Positions 9,571 through 18,968 are shown, numbered from the stretch's first letter. The stretch is 52,434 nt of DNA from Discostella pseudostelligera (GCA_036940085.1 JALLBK010000088.1:1-52434), one strand, 5' to 3'. Made by a program: numbers and translations. Notes: a model not told the origin generated them from the letters alone.

Positions 9571-11586
9571 ATGGCCTTCGCTGCGCGGCACTTCTTCCGA
9601 AATAGCGCATTGATACTGATAGCAATGTTGATGAACCGTCGGACACACTCTCTCCAGTTATGGTCGTCCCTTCGCGCCAATGTCAATGTCCAAGTTATTA
9701 GACGACGTCCTCTCTCGACAAGGCGAAGCACCATCGTGATGATGCCCGAGGGTCCTGAGGTTAGGACATTAGTAGACCAACTCCAACCAGCTGTAGGGAT
9801 GCGTCTCGTTGACTTCAAATTTCTTTCGGGCAGGTATGTAAAGCATGGACGACCAGTTGGATATGAAGCCTTTGCCAAAACGATGACACCCAGCCGACGC
9901 AACAGTAAAGAAACAGAGAGTTTAGATGTTGTAACAACATTAAGCTGCAAGGGGAAATTCATTTACCTAACACTTGACCAAGGGAATCAAACAATTAACC
10001 GGGTTGACGAAGTTGATAATGACTATCAACGCAGCATTTGGATCACACTTGGAATGAGTGGTCATTTCGTAAATGAGAAAGAGGCTGCAAATCCAAAGCC
10101 TCTTGCATCGAATAGTGATTTGGAGAGAGTTGGTCCTCGATGGTACATGGAACTCATGGATCTGCAGACGCAAGGATCAAGGAAAATTTACTTTAGAGAT
10201 GCCAGAAATTTTGGTACATTAAAGTTTTGCCTATCTGCAACCGAGCTGAATCAGAAGCTAGCAAGCCTTGGACCAGATATACTTGATTATGAGAATACCA
10301 CCGAGGAAATATTTCTTGCAGTAATGGAGAAATCGTCTCAGAACCAAAACATTTGTAAATTCCTGATGGACCAAAAGAAGATATCCGGGGTTGGGAATTA
10401 TATTCTATCAGAGGGTCTCTATCGGTCGCGGATTGATCCATTTGCGGATTTGACTGAGATAAGTGTCGGACAACGAAAGAGACTGTTCAAAGAGTTGCGT
10501 GAAATAGCATCTTCATCGTACCGAGCACAGGGTCTAACTCGCTCTAATGGAGGGACGTATCAGGGTATTGACGGTTCTCGCGGACAATATGAGTTCCAAT
10601 TGCAATGTTACGGACAACGACTGTCGCCCAATATGTTTCCCGTGATGAAGGAAGTAAATGGCCCGCACGGTAGGACAATATGGTACGTCGAAGATGAGCA
10701 ACTATTCATGCCTCGATCTCGAAGAAATCTGAGTAGCAATGGAGACGAAGAGGACAACGACAATCAATCAGTACCTTTAATGAGCAACAACAATGATGCA
10801 ACATATGTCTTTTCCGAAATTCCAAACCAGCTTCAAGACGAAGGCTGGAAAAGTGCATTATCAGAACATATGGCTTCAGACTCATTTCAATCATTATTGA
10901 AACGAATACAATCCGACGCGAATGATGGAGCGACAATATACCCACCAGTTCACGACGTATTTTCGGCTCTGAATTTGTGCAGCTTAGAGAACGTCAAAGT
11001 AGTGATAGTTGGACAAGATCCTTACCATGCCCCTGGTCAAGGGAACGGCTTAGCATTTTCGGTGCGAAAAGGAGTCAAACCTCCGCCTTCATTACTTAAC
11101 ATATTCAAGGAAGCAGTTGACGATGTTGAAATCGACCCTCCAAAACATGGTTCATTGGAAGCGTGGGCGAGGCAAGGAGTATTGTTGCTAAATACAGTCT
11201 TGACGGTTCGGAAAGGTGAAGCAAACTCTCACGCTAAAATGGGATGGGAGGGGTTTACAGATGAAGTTATCAACGTCATCAATAAAGAAAAGGAGTCGGT
11301 GGTGTTCCTATTGTGGGGTACCCCAGCTGCTAAGAAGGCCAAGTGCGTTGATGAATCCAAACACACTGTCATTCGAACAAGTCATGTGAGTCTGGTCTGT
11401 ATGAAGATTGAAATGATATATTCGAGTATCCATTCTTACATCGTATTGCATACTCTCTATTCATAGCCAAGCCCACTCGGCGCCACAAAGACGGCGTCTC
11501 CATTTCTCTCCTCTCGATGTTTCAGCCGAGCGAATCAAGCATTGGTAGCAGCGGGAAAGGAGCCAATAGATTGGAATGTGAAATGA
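9571..11586 (+). CDS. Bifunctional DNA glycosylase: Nei/Fpg domain fused to uracil-DNA glycosylase
   Basis: Exons 9571-11385 and 11467-11586 (81-nt intron) give 644 residues from the ATG at 9571, or 587 from the ATG at 9742. Residues 58-64 are M-P-E-G-P-E-V, the canonical Fpg/Nei N-terminus with the catalytic proline. C-K-G-K-F-I-Y-L, Y-F-R-D-A-R-N-F-G and S-G-V-G-N-Y-I-L-S-E-x-L-Y follow. The C-terminal finger is zincless: the family cysteines are absent but G-R-T-I-W-Y-V (from residue 367) remains. After an acidic linker comes a complete family-1 UNG: G-Q-D-P-Y-H (481-486, water-activating Asp483), G-L-A-F-S-V, L-L-N-T-V-L-T-V. The intron falls between H605 and P606, and splicing restores H-P-S-P-L-G. 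It would excise oxidised bases and uracil in base-excision repair. The upstream extension could be an organelle-targeting peptide. Confidence 0.92.
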
Positions 11587-11616
11587 TATAGTATCATTCT
11601 TAATTCTTAATCATAC

Positions 11617-13362
11617 TTACGAATTATTGAATTCAGCATCGTTTGCATCTACACTGCTTGTTTCGCTATCATCTCCTTCTGCGTCTACCTTTCCTCTCAG
11701 TCCGATGTTCTGTGTTCCCCGAAAGACAAGCCGCGACGGATTGTCACGGCAAATCTGAAGTAATTGTTCTTTCCACTGCTTTCGTATACCCTCTTTCTTT
11801 GGAAGGAAATCGAGGCGCTTCCCAACTTGTTTCTGAAGTGTTGCAATCGATAACCACCCGGTGGGCTCTCTCTTGAGAGCCATAACAACTTCTCGCATCA
11901 CTTTTGTCTCCGGGAGCATGGTTGCGGCAATATCTTCTTCCACCGAATCGGTCGGCAATGCACCATCAACTGATCTAGACCTTTTGATATGTTGTTTGTC
12001 ATTAAAGATCGCCTTAACCTCCTTTTGTGAAAGAGGTCTCCATTTTCCTTCTGGCAAAGAACCAATCTTGACAGGACCCACGGACGACCTAAAGAGTTTA
12101 ACGACATGCCAACCCAGAAGCTCCCTGCACATTCGTCTTATTTGCCTCTTCTTACCCTCTAGCAGAACGAGTCGCATTGTCCTCGTTTTATGTGGTTGCA
12201 TATCTTCGGTACTTTGATCTTTGTTGTCCAACCACTCGGCCACTAACAATGGTTTTAATGGATTCCTTTCTCCAGCTAGTCTGTTACCACTTCTCAGCAA
12301 CAAACTCAAATCTCTAGTAGGACGCGGAAGACTCTTAAGACGCATTTCTCTCTCCCAAGCGTTCAATTGAACAGCCGGTTCGACGGTAACAACATATTCT
12401 TTTGGAATTTTGGACTCAGGTTCAATTAGACGCCGTGCCATAATTCCTGCGCGTGTGAATAACAATACACCGGTCGAATCGATATCAAGCCGTCCGGCAG
12501 GAGCATAGCCCGACAACGTTTGCATATCGACCATATTATTCTCCTCCTTTAGTTTTTCCTCATCAAGTGTCATTCGTATATGCTTTGGAACAGAATTTGC
12601 TTTAACATCATATCCACTATATTTCCATCGGTCGAAATGCAAGGCTTTGCCATTATTTCTGAACACGTCTTGCATATCTTTATCAAGATCACACAAGTGC
12701 ATGTTATCTCGATTGAGCAGCCGTACCGCTGGAACATGCTGATGCTCTTCCTGCCCAGAGACATAACCAATTGGTTTATGTAGTAGGATAGTATCACCCA
12801 TGATTTCCTCCCACGGTCGATTGGGGTAGGGTACAAATTCTTTCAATGTCTCACAATTACTACTCTCGCCATCGTCTTCGTCTACAAAAGTTTTGCGAGG
12901 AGGATCATCCCCCGATCGGATTTCGATATATTTCTCATCAGGAGACACCTTCATAGCTGCACCATCCATCACTGGCATACCTCTTAGATAAATAATCTCT
13001 TTCAGATCCTTCAATGAAGACTGATCGTTGCATTGGCTAACCTCCAATAAGATTCGAGCGGCCTCACGTCGTGAGCAAATACCTAGCTCCGACATGCGTT
13101 TAGATAATCGAATAGTATTGGCTTCATTATTGTTTTCATTGTCAGCAACCCTTTTGTAGTGAGAACCTGAGAACTTCTTTTTTCTATCAATAGAAGAATA
13201 ATTGGCTACGAGAACATCGTTTTGACGATAAAGGCACTGTCGCTGAGTAATCGGTGCCGTCAATCTAAGCAATGATGGTGCCATGCACCGGCACGGCGAC
13301 TTATGCAGCGTCCCTCTCTGCACTATTTCGCGAGACAGGATGCGGGCGGTAGAGTGCCTCAT
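11617..13362 (-). CDS. RsuA/RluB/RluF-family rRNA pseudouridine synthase, organelle-targeted
   Basis: Uninterrupted 581-residue frame. The first ~50 residues are basic and lack acids, consistent with mitochondrial or plastid import. Residues ~85-150 form an S4-like RNA-binding domain (R-L-S-K-R-M-S-E-L-G-I-C-S-R-R-E-A). The catalytic core has L-L-H-K-P-I-G-Y-V, A-G-R-L-D-I-D-S-T-G-V-L-L (with the catalytic Asp of G-R-L-D), P-K-E-Y-V-V-T-V, and L-L-E-G-K-K-R-Q-I-R-R-M-C near the C-terminus, all hallmarks of the family that isomerises uridine in rRNA. Insertions within the core and a long C-terminal extension make it over twice the size of bacterial relatives. Its stop is only 30 bp from that of the convergent glycosylase gene, so the transcripts probably overlap in their 3' ends. 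Confidence 0.88.
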   Translation of the reverse strand: MRHSTARILSREIVQRGTLHKSPCRCMAPSLLRLTAPITQRQCLYRQNDVLVANYSSIDRKKKFSGSHYKRVADNENNNEANTIRLSKRMSELGICSRREAARILLEVSQCNDQSSLKDLKEIIYLRGMPVMDGAAMKVSPDEKYIEIRSGDDPPRKTFVDEDDGESSNCETLKEFVPYPNRPWEEIMGDTILLHKPIGYVSGQEEHQHVPAVRLLNRDNMHLCDLDKDMQDVFRNNGKALHFDRWKYSGYDVKANSVPKHIRMTLDEEKLKEENNMVDMQTLSGYAPAGRLDIDSTGVLLFTRAGIMARRLIEPESKIPKEYVVTVEPAVQLNAWEREMRLKSLPRPTRDLSLLLRSGNRLAGERNPLKPLLVAEWLDNKDQSTEDMQPHKTRTMRLVLLEGKKRQIRRMCRELLGWHVVKLFRSSVGPVKIGSLPEGKWRPLSQKEVKAIFNDKQHIKRSRSVDGALPTDSVEEDIAATMLPETKVMREVVMALKREPTGWLSIATLQKQVGKRLDFLPKKEGIRKQWKEQLLQICRDNPSRLVFRGTQNIGLRGKVDAEGDDSETSSVDANDAEFNNS

Positions 13363-13974
13363 CCTACTGCTCTGATATTACCTATTGGGTTTGTGACGTT
13401 TGATGGTTGCAGGTTGCAGTACTACCATAACTACTACTGCTGCGTCGTCGCACCATCGTCATGGTGGTTCTCCCCCATCGCCTGTGTTGGTGTAGCTTGG
13501 ATGGTGCATGGTGCACCATCATCTTATGGCGGGAACTTGGCGGGAGACTAATACTGATTCCTACGTGAAAGTTTAAAAATTGAAATTGAAAAAGGTCGTA
13601 TTATCTCTCTACTTCGTAGTATGTATGTAGAAAATGTATTGTTCCTAACGTAGACCGATTGAGTTGGCAGGAGCCCCAAAAGCGGTGTGACATACTTCCA
13701 CGTGTAAGGCATCCGACGCACCATTTGCGACGGCCAGACAAGAGGGAAATTCGTGGTCGCGAAGCGCCGAAGCCGAGCACCAACACCAACAACAACAACA
13801 ACAACAACACCAACACCATTGTGCTCATGAGCTGCCGCCGCCGCTGTTGCACACCATCCTACTACTCTCTCAATATCTCTCGACCTCTGCCACCCAACTC
13901 CCCAGGAGAGAGATATTTGCTCACACACCAACGTTGAGTTTGGCGCGTGAGCTTTGAATCACATTCACCGTATT
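13363..13974. promoter_or_regulatory. Divergent promoter region with paired E2F-like sites
   Basis: The region separates the pseudouridine synthase (-) and eIF3h (+). TATGGCGGGAA (13525-13535) and TTGGCGGGAGA (13537-13547) are two E2F-like words almost back to back. A CACGTG half-site in the context CCACGTGTAAGG lies at about 13698-13709. An AAC/ACC microsatellite (about 13780-13815) explains the Asn/Thr- and Val-rich frames here. Confidence 0.55.
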
Positions 13975-15009
13975 ATGGCTGCAATAATGGAGGCCGACAG
14001 GCCCATCACGAGCGTCAAACTGGAAGTACTGGCGGCGCTCAAAATAATAAAGCATTGCCAGGAATCCCTCCCCACAATGGTAACCGGCTCCCTCCTCGGC
14101 CTGACAATCGAGGAGGGATGTCTCGAAATCACACACGCCTTCCCAATGCCAGAACCCCACGACGACAACCGGGGAGACATTGTCAAAACTGGCGACGATG
14201 CAGCCATCGACGACGAGGCCGCGGCACTCGATGGACACGAATATCAAATGGAAATGATGAAAATGCTCCGCGAAGTCAATGTCGATAATAACTGCGTGGG
14301 ATGGTACCAATCCATGTACCTTGGTACACACTCGACTATGAATCTCCTTGAAAATCAACTAGCGTATCAGGCAGAGCTCAGTCCCAATGCCGTCGTCATT
14401 CTGTACGATCCCATGCAGACGGCACATGGCAATCTCGTCCTAAAATGCTACCGAGTATCCGATGAGGCCGTACATCTTCGCACTACTGGAAAGAACCATT
14501 TCATCAAACCGAAAAGTATCTTCCAGGAGGTACCCATTACGCTCAACAATCCCGGCTTGGTCCGTGCGCTCCTCCGCGATGTTGGCGATGGTCTCCACGG
14601 ACCGTACAGTGCCGAACTCTCCGGTACCGACACCACCTTCGATCGTCTCGATCTAAGCACCAATCCCTACCTCGAGAAACATCTCGAATTCCTCTGCAGC
14701 TGGGTTGATGATCTTGCTGCCGAACAATACAAATTCCAACATTACACCCGCTCCCTACGGAACAATGTCGAAAATCGCAATGCCAAGGGACGTAAAGCGA
14801 AGGAGGAATTAGCTGCGGCGATTGAGGAGGGATGGACGAGGTCGGATGCACCGAAACGGATGGAAAGTTTGTTGATTAGCAATCAGATTCGAACGTATTG
14901 TGATCAGGTCGAGAAGTTTACCGGGGGAGGATTTGGCAAGTTGTATTTGACCAAGGGGTTGCATGGTGAGACGAAGAAGCAGCCGAGTAGTAGTGCTGCT
15001 TCGTCTTGA
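13975..15009 (+). CDS. EIF3H: Translation initiation factor eIF3 subunit h
   Basis: The start is the ATG at 13975; 344 residues, no intron. This is a catalytically dead MPN-domain subunit of the eIF3 scaffold that binds the 40S ribosome. Diagnostic stretches are V-K-L-E-V-L-A-A-L-K-I-I-K-H-C-Q-E near the start, L-L-G-L-T-I-E-E-G-C-L-E-I-T, and Y-Q-M-E-M-M-K-M-L-R-E-V-N followed by V-G-W-Y-Q-S-M-Y-L-G, all characteristic of eIF3h. The H-x-H zinc ligands of active JAMM proteases are missing, as expected for this subunit. An acidic Asp-rich insert at about residues 58-82 enlarges the first half. The C-terminal half is helical, with a basic K-G-R-K-A-K-E-E-L region, and ends in a Ser/Ala tail. 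Length fits the family (about 340 residues). Confidence 0.95.
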   Translation: MAAIMEADRPITSVKLEVLAALKIIKHCQESLPTMVTGSLLGLTIEEGCLEITHAFPMPEPHDDNRGDIVKTGDDAAIDDEAAALDGHEYQMEMMKMLREVNVDNNCVGWYQSMYLGTHSTMNLLENQLAYQAELSPNAVVILYDPMQTAHGNLVLKCYRVSDEAVHLRTTGKNHFIKPKSIFQEVPITLNNPGLVRALLRDVGDGLHGPYSAELSGTDTTFDRLDLSTNPYLEKHLEFLCSWVDDLAAEQYKFQHYTRSLRNNVENRNAKGRKAKEELAAAIEEGWTRSDAPKRMESLLISNQIRTYCDQVEKFTGGGFGKLYLTKGLHGETKKQPSSSAASS

Positions 15010-15752
15010 GGATGAGGGATTTTCTTCATGGTTTGTTCATAGTGAGGGAAAGGTGGGTTGTCTTAGTCTCAGCTGAATACGAGGCTGGGGTATTGGACGT
15101 GCGTTGGCGATGCTATCGAAGGTGGATTTAATCAATCATGAAATATTAATAAAACTTGTGCCCAATTCAATTAATTTTGGTTAGCAGTCTCCAAAATATC
15201 ATGTATATAATGCAGACCAGCCTCTCAACTCTTGAGTCAATCGTGACAGAGTTAGAAAGCTACGAGTTACGAGTAGTACATATTCATGTCGAAAGGATAC
15301 GCTCAGTCAGCAGGAAGGCAGTACTACCAACCGGAAAGCCAATCATCGAGTACTCCCTCTCTTGATCTCTAGAGTGGCGAATACATGCTACATAATATGA
15401 ATTTGCGTGCGGAGAGGTGCGGAGTGTTGATTGGCCGTGGCAACTATCTATCAGCTGAGGAGGCAACGAGACCGACGACCGAGCATATTATTTCAGGATA
15501 ATTCCTCCACGTGGAAGTGATTTGGCGGGAGAGCTGGACTCGACTAGATGGAGTATTACACGTGGCCGTGGACAGCCAGTCGACGTATGAAGCTCCCGCA
15601 CCCTGAACTTATGCCTAACGCGTATGGCTATGGCTATGGCCACTATGGACGGATTCGGCAGCCTCACCATCCCAGCCTCCAGCAGCACCCAGCTCCCGAT
15701 ATCGCCATCAGTTGATCTATTTTAGGATCGTTCGTATCCAAAGCAAGTTGCC
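15010..15752. other. Intergenic region upstream of DNMT2
   Basis: The first part is the eIF3h 3' flank, AT-rich. Frames here are short and unlike known proteins. The distal part carries the composite element at 15508-15532 and a CACGTGGC half-site at 15559-15566. A repeated ATGGCT hexamer lies near 15620-15640. No gene recognised. Confidence 0.6.
15508..15532 (+). promoter_or_regulatory. CACGTG-13-TTTGGCGGGA composite element
   Basis: CACGTG starts at 15508 and TTTGGCGGGAGA at 15521, the same 13-bp start-to-start spacing as the two copies at 1211 and 1269. It lies 221 bp upstream of the DNMT2 start codon, on the coding strand. Confidence 0.6.
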
Positions 15753-17639
15753 ATGAGGGTCACCTTAACCTACCTCGAATTCTACTCGGGCATTGGCGGA
15801 TGGGGGTACGCGGTTGAACATGCCTGCCGATCAATTGTCAAAGAAGTCGTTGCTTCGTCTCCGCCGGCGACTCATCCATCAGTATTATCCAAAGCAGGCA
15901 ATGCGGAGGGGGATAATCTTGATCTTGTCGACAATTTCCATCTTCAATCTCGACTCCTCGCTGCATACGATCATAGTGATTTGGCCAACTCCGTATTTTA
16001 TCACAATCACAGCACCAAAAGTAATGATGGTTCATTTGTTGGCGCATCTTCCTCATCATCGCTTTCTTCATCCCTCTCATCACCTGACAGAGGCAATTCT
16101 AAAACATCGAGGAAGAAGAAAAAAACGAAGAGAATTCATTCCAATGACGGACAATGCAACAACAGACCGCGTCAAACCCCGATCGAGAGGCTCACCGTCG
16201 AAGAATTGCAATCACATTCAGCCGACATTTGGTGCATGTCGCCCCCATGTCAGCCACATACACGTCAACATTCAAATCAGCATAAAGAAAGCGAAGATAC
16301 GCGATCGAAATCATTTCTCCACCTATGCAAACTGCTTTGCGATATGGAGGAGAATACATTGCCAAAGTTGATACTATTGGAAAATGTGATTGGGTTCGAA
16401 AAGGAGCAGAGAAGTTGCAATGATGACGGTAGTAGAAGCAGAAATAATTCAGAGGATTGTCAACGTGATGCATCTTTAGAACAGAATGGTTCTGATCAGA
16501 GGAAATCTCCGCCGATCGAAGTGCATTCACTGTCGAGCGGTGACCAGGAATGTGCCGACGGTGCAATAGGGAGTTTTCAATCATTTCGACATGCCTTGTC
16601 GAGGCGAAATTACCACGTGGGACACTTTCATTTGGATCCAACCCATGTCGGCATTCCGAACAATAGACCAAGACATTATACTGTGGCATTTCGTCAATGG
16701 CAACAAAACCGACCGGACCTAGGAGGAAAAGAAGCAGAGGATGCTCCTGCCAGTGGCGAAACATCTGCCCAACCTTTCACAAATAGATTACAACATAAGC
16801 CGCCTGATGGAGAAACGACGCGTCAACCACCATTGTTCCAAGACAACAACGGAAAAAGAAGATACGATCATTTGTTCAATCAAGAATTACAATTGGACAA
16901 GCCGCCTATCATCCACAATGAAAATGCGCTGCACGAGGAGAAGCGGCTACCCCCACTATCGTCTTTGAGTTCCTTCCTCGACAACGATCTTCCACCACAC
17001 ATCGAAGCAGCTCCTGCATTGTCGGAGAAACATAAATCATTACAGATACCAGAAAAAGTTCACGCAAGCTCCTCGGCATGGTGCTTCGACATCGCAACAC
17101 CAAACAACAATTGCATTACGTCTTGCTTTACCCATTCCTATGGTAAGTTCGTGCGGGGTACTGGAAGCATACTGTACACTGGTCCTCCACTTTTATTGGA
17201 GGGGAAATACAATATTAGCGACAGTGCCGATTCTTCGGCAAATCATCGGTTTCAGCTGAAATCACCGGAAGAACGTGTATTCGATGCGACATGGTCAAAT
17301 GATCTTGATTGGGATAACCACTTGAGGTACTTCTCAGGAACCGAGATTGCTCGACTGATGGGGTTTCCGGTCTCTGAAACACCAGGCACCGCTCCATGCA
17401 AGGACGTAGTGAATGCAGAATCCGCGGCAAAAACAGGAGCTGGTGACACATCTACGGTTGATTCGGAGGAATCATCTTTTCGCAAATTTAGTTTCCAACC
17501 CGAATGCACAATGAAGCAACAATGGAAATTGCTTGGTAACTCATTGAATGTTCGAGTGGCTGCAATCGTTGCTGAAATCGGTGTTCAGTCTATTCTTGAT
17601 GATTTGCAAACGGACACAATATTAAAGGAAACTAATTAA
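15753..17639 (+). CDS. TRDMT1: DNMT2-type tRNA (cytosine-5) methyltransferase
   Basis: Single-exon 628-residue frame. DNMT2 proteins methylate C38 of tRNA-Asp and some other tRNAs using SAM. Motif I is L-E-F-Y-S-G-I-G-G-W-G-Y at residues 8-19. Motif IV is S-P-P-C-Q-P-H-T-R with catalytic Cys166, motif VI is L-E-N-V (E210), and the target-recognition part has C-F-T-H-S-Y-G-K-F-V-R-G-T-G-S, the C-F-T motif that marks DNMT2 rather than DNA methyltransferases. Motif VIII is N-N-R-P-R-H-Y and the C-terminal motif X is L-L-G-N-S-L-N-V. The protein is about 1.6 times the usual ~390 residues because of low-complexity inserts: Ser/Lys-rich before motif IV, acidic-Ser after motif VI, and a long Pro/His/Gln-rich stretch before C-F-T. 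The catalytic set is complete, so activity is likely. Confidence 0.93.
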   Translation: MRVTLTYLEFYSGIGGWGYAVEHACRSIVKEVVASSPPATHPSVLSKAGNAEGDNLDLVDNFHLQSRLLAAYDHSDLANSVFYHNHSTKSNDGSFVGASSSSSLSSSLSSPDRGNSKTSRKKKKTKRIHSNDGQCNNRPRQTPIERLTVEELQSHSADIWCMSPPCQPHTRQHSNQHKESEDTRSKSFLHLCKLLCDMEENTLPKLILLENVIGFEKEQRSCNDDGSRSRNNSEDCQRDASLEQNGSDQRKSPPIEVHSLSSGDQECADGAIGSFQSFRHALSRRNYHVGHFHLDPTHVGIPNNRPRHYTVAFRQWQQNRPDLGGKEAEDAPASGETSAQPFTNRLQHKPPDGETTRQPPLFQDNNGKRRYDHLFNQELQLDKPPIIHNENALHEEKRLPPLSSLSSFLDNDLPPHIEAAPALSEKHKSLQIPEKVHASSSAWCFDIATPNNNCITSCFTHSYGKFVRGTGSILYTGPPLLLEGKYNISDSADSSANHRFQLKSPEERVFDATWSNDLDWDNHLRYFSGTEIARLMGFPVSETPGTAPCKDVVNAESAAKTGAGDTSTVDSEESSFRKFSFQPECTMKQQWKLLGNSLNVRVAAIVAEIGVQSILDDLQTDTILKETN

Positions 17640-17688
17640 TTGATGAAACCTACATGTCATATTATGCTTGCATTGAGCTGGAGTTGAC

Positions 17689-17752
17689 GTTGATACATCG
17701 AAAACCGATACTTCTTCTAGAGTATATCAGTATTGTCATTCATCCCATCAAC
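17689..17752 (-). promoter_or_regulatory. SECIS element in the 3' UTR of the MGMT-DUF3253 gene
   Basis: Read on the minus strand, 5' GTTGAT (17752-17747) pairs perfectly with 3' ATCAAC (17694-17689) as basal helix. After an internal loop (GGGATGAA opposite GT) comes the quartet UGAC (17738-17735) facing CGAU (17700-17697), allowing the U-U, G-A and A-G non-Watson-Crick pairs of a SECIS core, with the expected A before UGA. Above it AAUACUGA and UACU pair with AGUA and UCGGUUUU (about 12 positions, one U-U mismatch, a UA bulge). The apical loop CUAGAAGA contains an unpaired AA. It begins 44 nt past the stop codon. The fold was drawn by hand. Confidence 0.8.
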
Positions 17753-17795
17753 TTTAGATCATTTTTGTTCGATACTTGTCGCTGATAGCTGATAT

Positions 17796-18533
17796 TTATC
17801 CCAAACACAATCGGAGTCGTACTGGTCCACGATACTCCTCGTCTCTACCCAGAACCTTCCCCTTTTGCATCACATCCAACCTTCCTTCATGGACTAAACT
17901 ACGGGCTGCGTCTCTGGTGGATTGCATGAAACTTCTCCAATCCATCGACGAAGGAATATCTCCCCGCTTGGAAAGCCTCCGCGGAATTTCACTTGGTCAG
18001 CAGGTCTTCCCTGGTTGTCGCATCTGGAGCACGGTTATTATCTCTTGCTTGATTTTTTCTTCAATAGCTTCATTGGTAAAATACTTGGACTTGCTCATCG
18101 TCGATGCTGGCTTTGGTGTCGATTCTTTCGATTTCCGCCTCTTGGATCCTTCGGTGCACATGTTTGGTGCACTGTTGTCTGCTGATTCAACAAAGAAATC
18201 TATTCGGATCTTATCACTCCCCTCCTCAAATATTATTCCCTCTTCCTCGAGCAATCGCTTTTTCAATTGAACCTTTGGTTGATGTTCACCCCATGTATGG
18301 CCGAACCCCCCCAGCGATCGATCCGAGGCGACCACCCGATGTCAGGGAACGGTATCGCATGGACCGTACGGGTTGCGCCCCATGGCCGTTCCTACGGCTC
18401 GAGCAGAGGTCCGGAGCTCCTTGGCGATGGATCCGTAAGTCCGTACGGAACCTTTTGGTATGGTGCTTACTACATTGTAGACTTGCCTTTGGAAGGGGGA
18501 GAGGCTTGGCTGGTCGTCAAATTCGGACGTCAT
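17796..18533 (-). CDS. Two-selenocysteine O6-alkylguanine-DNA alkyltransferase-DUF3253 fusion
   Basis: One minus-strand frame from the ATG at 18533 to TAA at 17798-17796 holds two in-frame TGA codons, at 18344-18342 and 17999-17997. With both read as selenocysteine the product is 245 residues; an in-frame upstream ATG at 18632 would add 33. Residues ~12-110 are an MGMT/ATL DNA-binding domain: S-P-F-Q-R-Q-V-Y, T-Y-G-S-I-A, A-R-A-V-G-x-A-M-G-R-N-P, then V-P-U-H-R-V-V, where U64 replaces the alkyl-acceptor cysteine of P-C-H-R, and L-G-G-F. A Lys/Ser-rich linker leads to a DUF3253-like domain: P-G-K-T-C-U-P-S-E (U179 at the conserved C-P-S-E cysteine), D-W-R-S-F-M, A-A-R-S-L, Q-K-G-K-V, R-G-P-V-R-L-R-L. 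A SECIS follows the stop. Transfer of an alkyl group from DNA to Sec is inferred. Two sequencing errors or a pseudogene are unlikely given both exact positions. Confidence 0.85.
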
Positions 18534-18968
18534 GGTTGCCAGTCTGAGTCTGAGTTCGCAAGCAACAATGCAATGAGCAATAAGTGATGAGTGTGTCGAG
18601 TCGTCAGAAGCTCTCTTCGAGCCTCCCGCCAAAATACAAAATATGAGAATGGCTTCACAAGGAAGTAGATATTCAAAAACGAGAAATCAGTATGGTACAT
18701 TCCACATAGGAACATATAGAATTTGAATTTGGTTTAAATTCAAATATTTCTCGTTTCTCTCATTGAGGATCATGTTGTAGATATTTCAAAAACGAGAGGT
18801 AACTCTAATACACGTGGCAGTGCCATTGCATGCGAAGGCCGCCGCCATCGAATCTGCGGGCACGATGACGACGACGACAACGACAATGACATTCCGTACC
18901 ATGCCCCCAATTCGGCACCAACCGCAGTAGCAGTAGACATCCACACCCTATAGCCATCCATCCACAAT
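18534..18968. promoter_or_regulatory. Divergent promoter region with E2F-like and CACGTG half-sites
   Basis: TCCCGCCAAAA (18624-18634, E2F-like on the minus strand) sits just upstream of the selenoprotein gene. TACACGTGGCAG near 18809-18820 sits about 150 bp upstream of the EXS gene. The phrase ATATTTCAAAAACGAGA near 18781 echoes ATATTCAAAAACGAGA near 18669. No further gene seen. Confidence 0.5.

Noticed and set aside
11386..11466. Read-through C-terminus of the UNG domain ending at 11466
   Set aside because: It lacks the H-P-S-P-L motif; splicing at GTGAGT/TAG restores it exactly.
17776..18270. Plus-strand frame of 164 codons opposite the selenoprotein gene
   Set aside because: Shadow of the minus-strand gene; no family similarity and it overlaps the conserved coding domains.
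17996..18344. Reading the MGMT gene as two separate small genes or a pseudogene
   Set aside because: The only interruptions are two TGAs at exactly the conserved cysteines, flanking frames match continuously, and a SECIS follows.
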